Source of the DNA: Lachnoanaerobaculum sp. ICM7
GTDB taxonomy: Bacteria; Bacillota; Clostridia; Lachnospirales; Lachnospiraceae
Length of the DNA: 64,000 nucleotides
Direction of reading: 5' to 3'
NCBI RefSeq assembly: GCF_000287675.1
Contig: NZ_ALJL01000023.1
Coordinates: 1 to 64,000, forward strand
This document shows positions 61,628-64,000 of the stretch, piece by piece. Every line of letters begins with the position of its first letter. Within the stretch, counting starts at the first letter, position 1. Both the position numbers and the translations under genes were made by a program. The notes below the pieces were generated by a model that was given only the letters and a program-made list of their open reading frames with translations, was not told the origin of the DNA and made no database searches.

Positions 61628-62518
61628 ATGAAAAAGAGAAGTAGAAGAAGACGAAAAAATATTTTTGTCCCAATTGTAGTTTTAATTTTTTGTTGTATTT
61701 TTACGGCAATGGTTGCCTATGGATGGCAGTCACGTAAAAAAAATGTAAAAGTAGCCGATTCCTCAAAGAATGCAAATGAAACTGTAGAAGTAAATCAAAG
61801 CGAAACTTCAACCGACGGCGAAATCAATGCAATATCTGAGAGTGAGACGGATACAACGGCTGAAACCACCACAGTACCTGCAAGCAATCCCGGTCCGGAT
61901 GAAAAGGTTGTTTATTTCACATTTGACGACGGTCCTTGGACAGGTACTCCAAGACTTTTGGATATCTTGGATAAGTACAATATCAAGGCTTGTTTCTTTG
62001 TTACCGCACAGTATATGGATACTGAACCTCTGATAAATATGCTTAAGCAGATAAAAGACAGAGGACATAATGTAGCCGTTCACAGTTTGACACATAACTA
62101 TAAGCAGATATATGCTTCTGTGGATGCTTTTATGGCAGACTATGACGCTATGGACGATCTTATATTTAAGGCTACAGGTCAGCACAGTACTATGCTTCGC
62201 TTCCCGGGCGGAAGCAATGCAAGCTATAATAAAGCTATCAGACCTCAGCTTTTACAGGCTGTAAGAGACAGAGGAATAGTATACTTTGACTGGAATTCAT
62301 TTGACGGTGACGTAGAGGGCAAGAGAGGTCAGGAACTTATCGACCAGACTATCAGACAGGTAAATGAGAATACTCACTCTATTTTACTTATGCATGATAT
62401 GCCGAATACAGCATTCGTACACGATGCTCTCCCTACAATCATTGAGAGACTTCAGGCTGACGGATATAAGTTTGAGCTTCTTAATGAAAATACACCACCA
62501 AGACAGTTTGCAAAATAA
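61628..62518 (+). CDS. Membrane-anchored polysaccharide deacetylase (peptidoglycan GlcNAc deacetylase-like)
   Basis: This is a 296-residue protein. A very basic start (KKRSRRRRK) and one membrane helix (residues 12-30) are followed by a Ser/Thr/Glu-rich linker to about residue 90 and then a NodB domain. Its motifs in order are FTFDDGPW, HSLTHNY, RFPGGSN, YFDWNSFDGD and LLMHD. It should remove acetyl groups from wall N-acetylglucosamine outside the cell, which gives lysozyme resistance in other Firmicutes. AAGGAAGG lies upstream of the ATG, and a strong terminator follows. Confidence 0.9.
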   Translation: MKKRSRRRRKNIFVPIVVLIFCCIFTAMVAYGWQSRKKNVKVADSSKNANETVEVNQSETSTDGEINAISESETDTTAETTTVPASNPGPDEKVVYFTFDDGPWTGTPRLLDILDKYNIKACFFVTAQYMDTEPLINMLKQIKDRGHNVAVHSLTHNYKQIYASVDAFMADYDAMDDLIFKATGQHSTMLRFPGGSNASYNKAIRPQLLQAVRDRGIVYFDWNSFDGDVEGKRGQELIDQTIRQVNENTHSILLMHDMPNTAFVHDALPTIIERLQADGYKFELLNENTPPRQFAK

Positions 62519-62523
62519 TATAT

Positions 62524-62573
62524 AAAGGTCTTAATTTTTCCGTTTTATTGCTTCGGAATGAATTAAGACCTTT
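62524..62573 (+). terminator. Terminator after the deacetylase gene
   Basis: AAAGGTCTTAATT (62524-62536) pairs with AATTAAGACCTTT (62561-62573), with an inner TCCG/CGGA pairing. Further T residues follow. Confidence 0.88.
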
Positions 62574-62596
62574 TTTCAATACACACAATATAAAAA

Positions 62597-62621
62597 AGAG
62601 AAAACCGAAATGATTTTCTCT
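62597..62621 (-). terminator. Terminator after the 3D-domain gene
   Basis: AGAGAAAA (62597-62604) pairs with TTTTCTCT (62614-62621), and six T follow on the minus strand. It lies 150 bases after the stop, so the transcript would have a long 3' end. Confidence 0.7.
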
Positions 62622-62770
62622 CTAATATCCCTTTTGCAAATGTATTAACTATATTACCCCTTCTTTATAAAGAGGCCTCTGAGCTATATATACTTTAATA
62701 TTGCTCACGTTACCTGCTGTAACTATGTATAACTGTTCTTTTATATTAACTTATTTGCTGTATTCTATTT

Positions 62771-63364
62771 TTACTGATTCTGTCCGGCCTGTCTTTCAGC
62801 TCTTCTTGCCAAGATTGCATCAATCTTTTGCTGAGCTTCCTTCGCATCGCCTTCAACAATATAAAGTTCCGGATATCTTACTCCGTGCGCTCTGGCTTCA
62901 CTATCATTGTTCATATAGATATCAATGGTCTTTCCCTTAATATTGCCGCCTGTATCCTCAACAACATAGATAGTATCACTATTTCCGATGCGGACTCTTG
63001 TACCCCTTGGGAGCACTGACCAGTCAGCCGCAATAGTCCTTCCAACAACCGGTGTTGTACCTGACTTTGTTATATTTGAAGGATCACAATCATGTGAGTA
63101 GGCATAGGCTTTAAATTTACCTACGGATCTTCCCTTAGCCGCTTCTCTAAGAGCAGCTATTTCTGCATCCTCCTTTGCTACAAGCTCAGCTTCCTGCTGT
63201 TGTTTATATGAGTCAAGCGTTGTTTCATACTGATCGGCATTCAAACCGAATGCAGGACCTGTAACTTTATCAACCTCCGCCTGTGTAGCCGCATAAGCAC
63301 TTCCTGCCATCAATGCGGAAAATACAAATGCTGCTAAAGTAACCTTTTTTATTTTATTTATCAT
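62771..63364 (-). CDS. Secreted 3D-domain protein (cell-wall associated)
   Basis: This is a 197-residue secreted protein. The signal peptide has a clear AYAA cleavage site near residue 26. An acidic helical stretch (about residues 50-75) leads to a 3D domain: ADWSVLPRGTRVRIG and VVEDTGGNIKGKTIDIYM carry the aspartates that name the domain. Related domains occur in resuscitation-promoting and lytic transglycosylase-like proteins (MltA and YocH type), so a role in peptidoglycan turnover is likely. The usual LysM or G5 domains are absent. It has an almost ideal promoter. Confidence 0.85.
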   Translation of the reverse strand: MINKIKKVTLAAFVFSALMAGSAYAATQAEVDKVTGPAFGLNADQYETTLDSYKQQQEAELVAKEDAEIAALREAAKGRSVGKFKAYAYSHDCDPSNITKSGTTPVVGRTIAADWSVLPRGTRVRIGNSDTIYVVEDTGGNIKGKTIDIYMNNDSEARAHGVRYPELYIVEGDAKEAQQKIDAILARRAERQAGQNQ

Positions 63365-63414
63365 TTACTTCCTTTCTTGCAAAGAACGAATCTTTTGTTC
63401 GTCGGGATACACTA

Positions 63415-63442
63415 ATTATATTACATAAATGTTAAATGTCAA
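63415..63442 (-). promoter_or_regulatory. Consensus sigma-A promoter of the 3D-domain gene
   Basis: On the minus strand TTGACA (63437-63442), 16 bases, then TATAAT (63415-63420). Both boxes match the consensus exactly. The start codon is about 50 bases downstream. Confidence 0.8.
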
Positions 63443-63523
63443 TAAGAAAATGTTGCATTCTCTTTGCAAAGCATTAAAAAAGGCTCAGCCACTCTATTTT
63501 TTTCGGTTTTTATGCATAAAAAA

Positions 63524-63562
63524 ATCACGTTAAAATACATTAATTATATATAATAACGTGAT
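63524..63562 (-). terminator. Terminator after the DsbA-family gene
   Basis: ATCACGTTA (63524-63532) pairs with TAACGTGAT (63554-63562) over 9 bp with a 21-base loop. A run of seven T follows on the minus strand. Confidence 0.8.
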
Positions 63563-63638
63563 ATCTCTTATGTTATCTATAAAACTTTGTTAAATATTTT
63601 TTAAGTAACTTTTGTAAATTTCTACACAAAATCACATT

Positions 63639-64000
63639 TTATTCACCCTTTGAAGCAAGCTTAAAAAGCTCTGCAACTTTGGTGATAGGAACCAAAAGTC
63701 CGCCTCCCGATGCCGCCATCTTATCGCCATATACATAAGAAGGTACAGCCTGAATCTCCAGAGTCTGCCAAACTTCAATGTTTGAATCTTCCACCTTCTT
63801 TGCATTCCTGTTCTCATTAAGTAAGGCAATGATATCTTCTTTCTTTGCTCCTGCAGCTTCAGCCAAATCCGCCAAAAGCTCTATATCATCAATTCTTTGC
63901 TGATTCTCAAAATGTGCTTCAAATACGGAATCATTGTACTTTTTGATATTCAAGCCGTTTTCCGACAAATAAAATCCTACCTGTGCGGCCAAATCCGAAT
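63639..64000 (-). CDS. DsbA-family oxidoreductase, C-terminal part (runs off the window)
   Basis: The visible 120 or so residues match the C-terminal half of FrnE-like DsbA proteins: a helical insert with LADLAEAAGAKKEDIIALL, then VPSYVYGDKMAASGG with the cis-Pro loop of the thioredoxin fold. The N-terminal CxxC region lies beyond the right edge, and the frame stays open to base 64000. It is probably cytoplasmic, acting in thiol exchange or as a 2-hydroxychromene isomerase-like enzyme. The ATG-less first codons show the gene continues upstream. Confidence 0.75.
   Translation of the reverse strand, partial: SDLAAQVGFYLSENGLNIKKYNDSVFEAHFENQQRIDDIELLADLAEAAGAKKEDIIALLNENRNAKKVEDSNIEVWQTLEIQAVPSYVYGDKMAASGGGLLVPITKVAELFKLASKGE

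Noticed and set aside
62649-62750. Minus-strand frame of 34 codons that reads like protein (ending YKEGVI-stop) between the deacetylase and 3D genes
   Set aside because: No usable start codon with a ribosome site; could be a gene remnant but I cannot match it to anything.

Overview
The window reads as a chromosomal segment of a low-GC, anaerobic, butyrate-forming Firmicute, most likely a Lachnospiraceae member (a Lachnoanaerobaculum-like organism is my guess). This is inferred from the complete acetyl-CoA-to-butyrate gene set, a streptococcal-type fatty acid operon that uses FabK, an anaerobic CooS protein, a D,D-carboxypeptidase with cell-wall-binding repeats, and AT-rich intergenic DNA. I saw no rRNA, tRNA, CRISPR array, insertion sequence or integrase.

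Layout. Positions 1-2000 hold a small tandem family of unknown membrane-anchored proteins (one cut by the window edge, one intact, one decayed) and a lipoprotein. A TrpB2-type tryptophan synthase (2.3-3.7 kb) converges on a ROK kinase and N-acetylneuraminate lyase pair. Next comes a three-gene cassette at 6.2-7.5 kb: an ADP-ribosyltransferase-like protein, a small acidic protein and a SecB-like chaperone. It has the same components and order as the anti-phage toxin-antitoxin-chaperone system CmdTAC. From 7.6 to 23.4 kb is a sugar region: a GH31 glucosidase, beta-phosphoglucomutase, a D-lyxose isomerase, a ribose-type ABC transporter, a class II aldolase, a PfkB kinase, and a two-component system bracketed by two solute-binding proteins. 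A terminator-flanked pair, an ABC-type ATPase plus a PD-(D/E)XK-like nuclease (10.8-12.7 kb), sits inside this region and looks like a second defence cassette.

From 23.4 to 32.1 kb are mostly housekeeping genes on the minus strand: corA, an IMPACT-family gene, an LRAT-domain protein, hflX, a TPR lipoprotein, dut, scpB, scpA, a phosphoesterase and a DacA-type carboxypeptidase. From 32.4 to 42.7 kb lies a full type II fatty acid operon (fabH-acpP-fabK-fabD-fabG-fabF-accB-fabZ-accC-accDA-second flavoprotein). In it AccD and AccA are one polypeptide, and FabT-like palindromes precede fabH. After an aspartoacylase-like gene come a CstA transporter and a MoxR/VWA pair on the plus strand. A small membrane protein and a CooS-family protein with a His-rich N-terminus follow on the minus strand.

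From 50.9 to 60.4 kb the butyrate genes form separate units: bcd-etfB-etfA, hbd and crt on the minus strand, and thlA-atoD-atoA followed by atoE on the plus strand. They would convert two acetyl-CoA to crotonyl-CoA and butyryl-CoA, then swap CoA with acetate or acetoacetate. The window closes with a Ca2+/Na+ antiporter, a polysaccharide deacetylase, a secreted 3D-domain protein and the end of a DsbA-family gene.

All assignments rest on reading the sequence and remembered family motifs; no database search was run.
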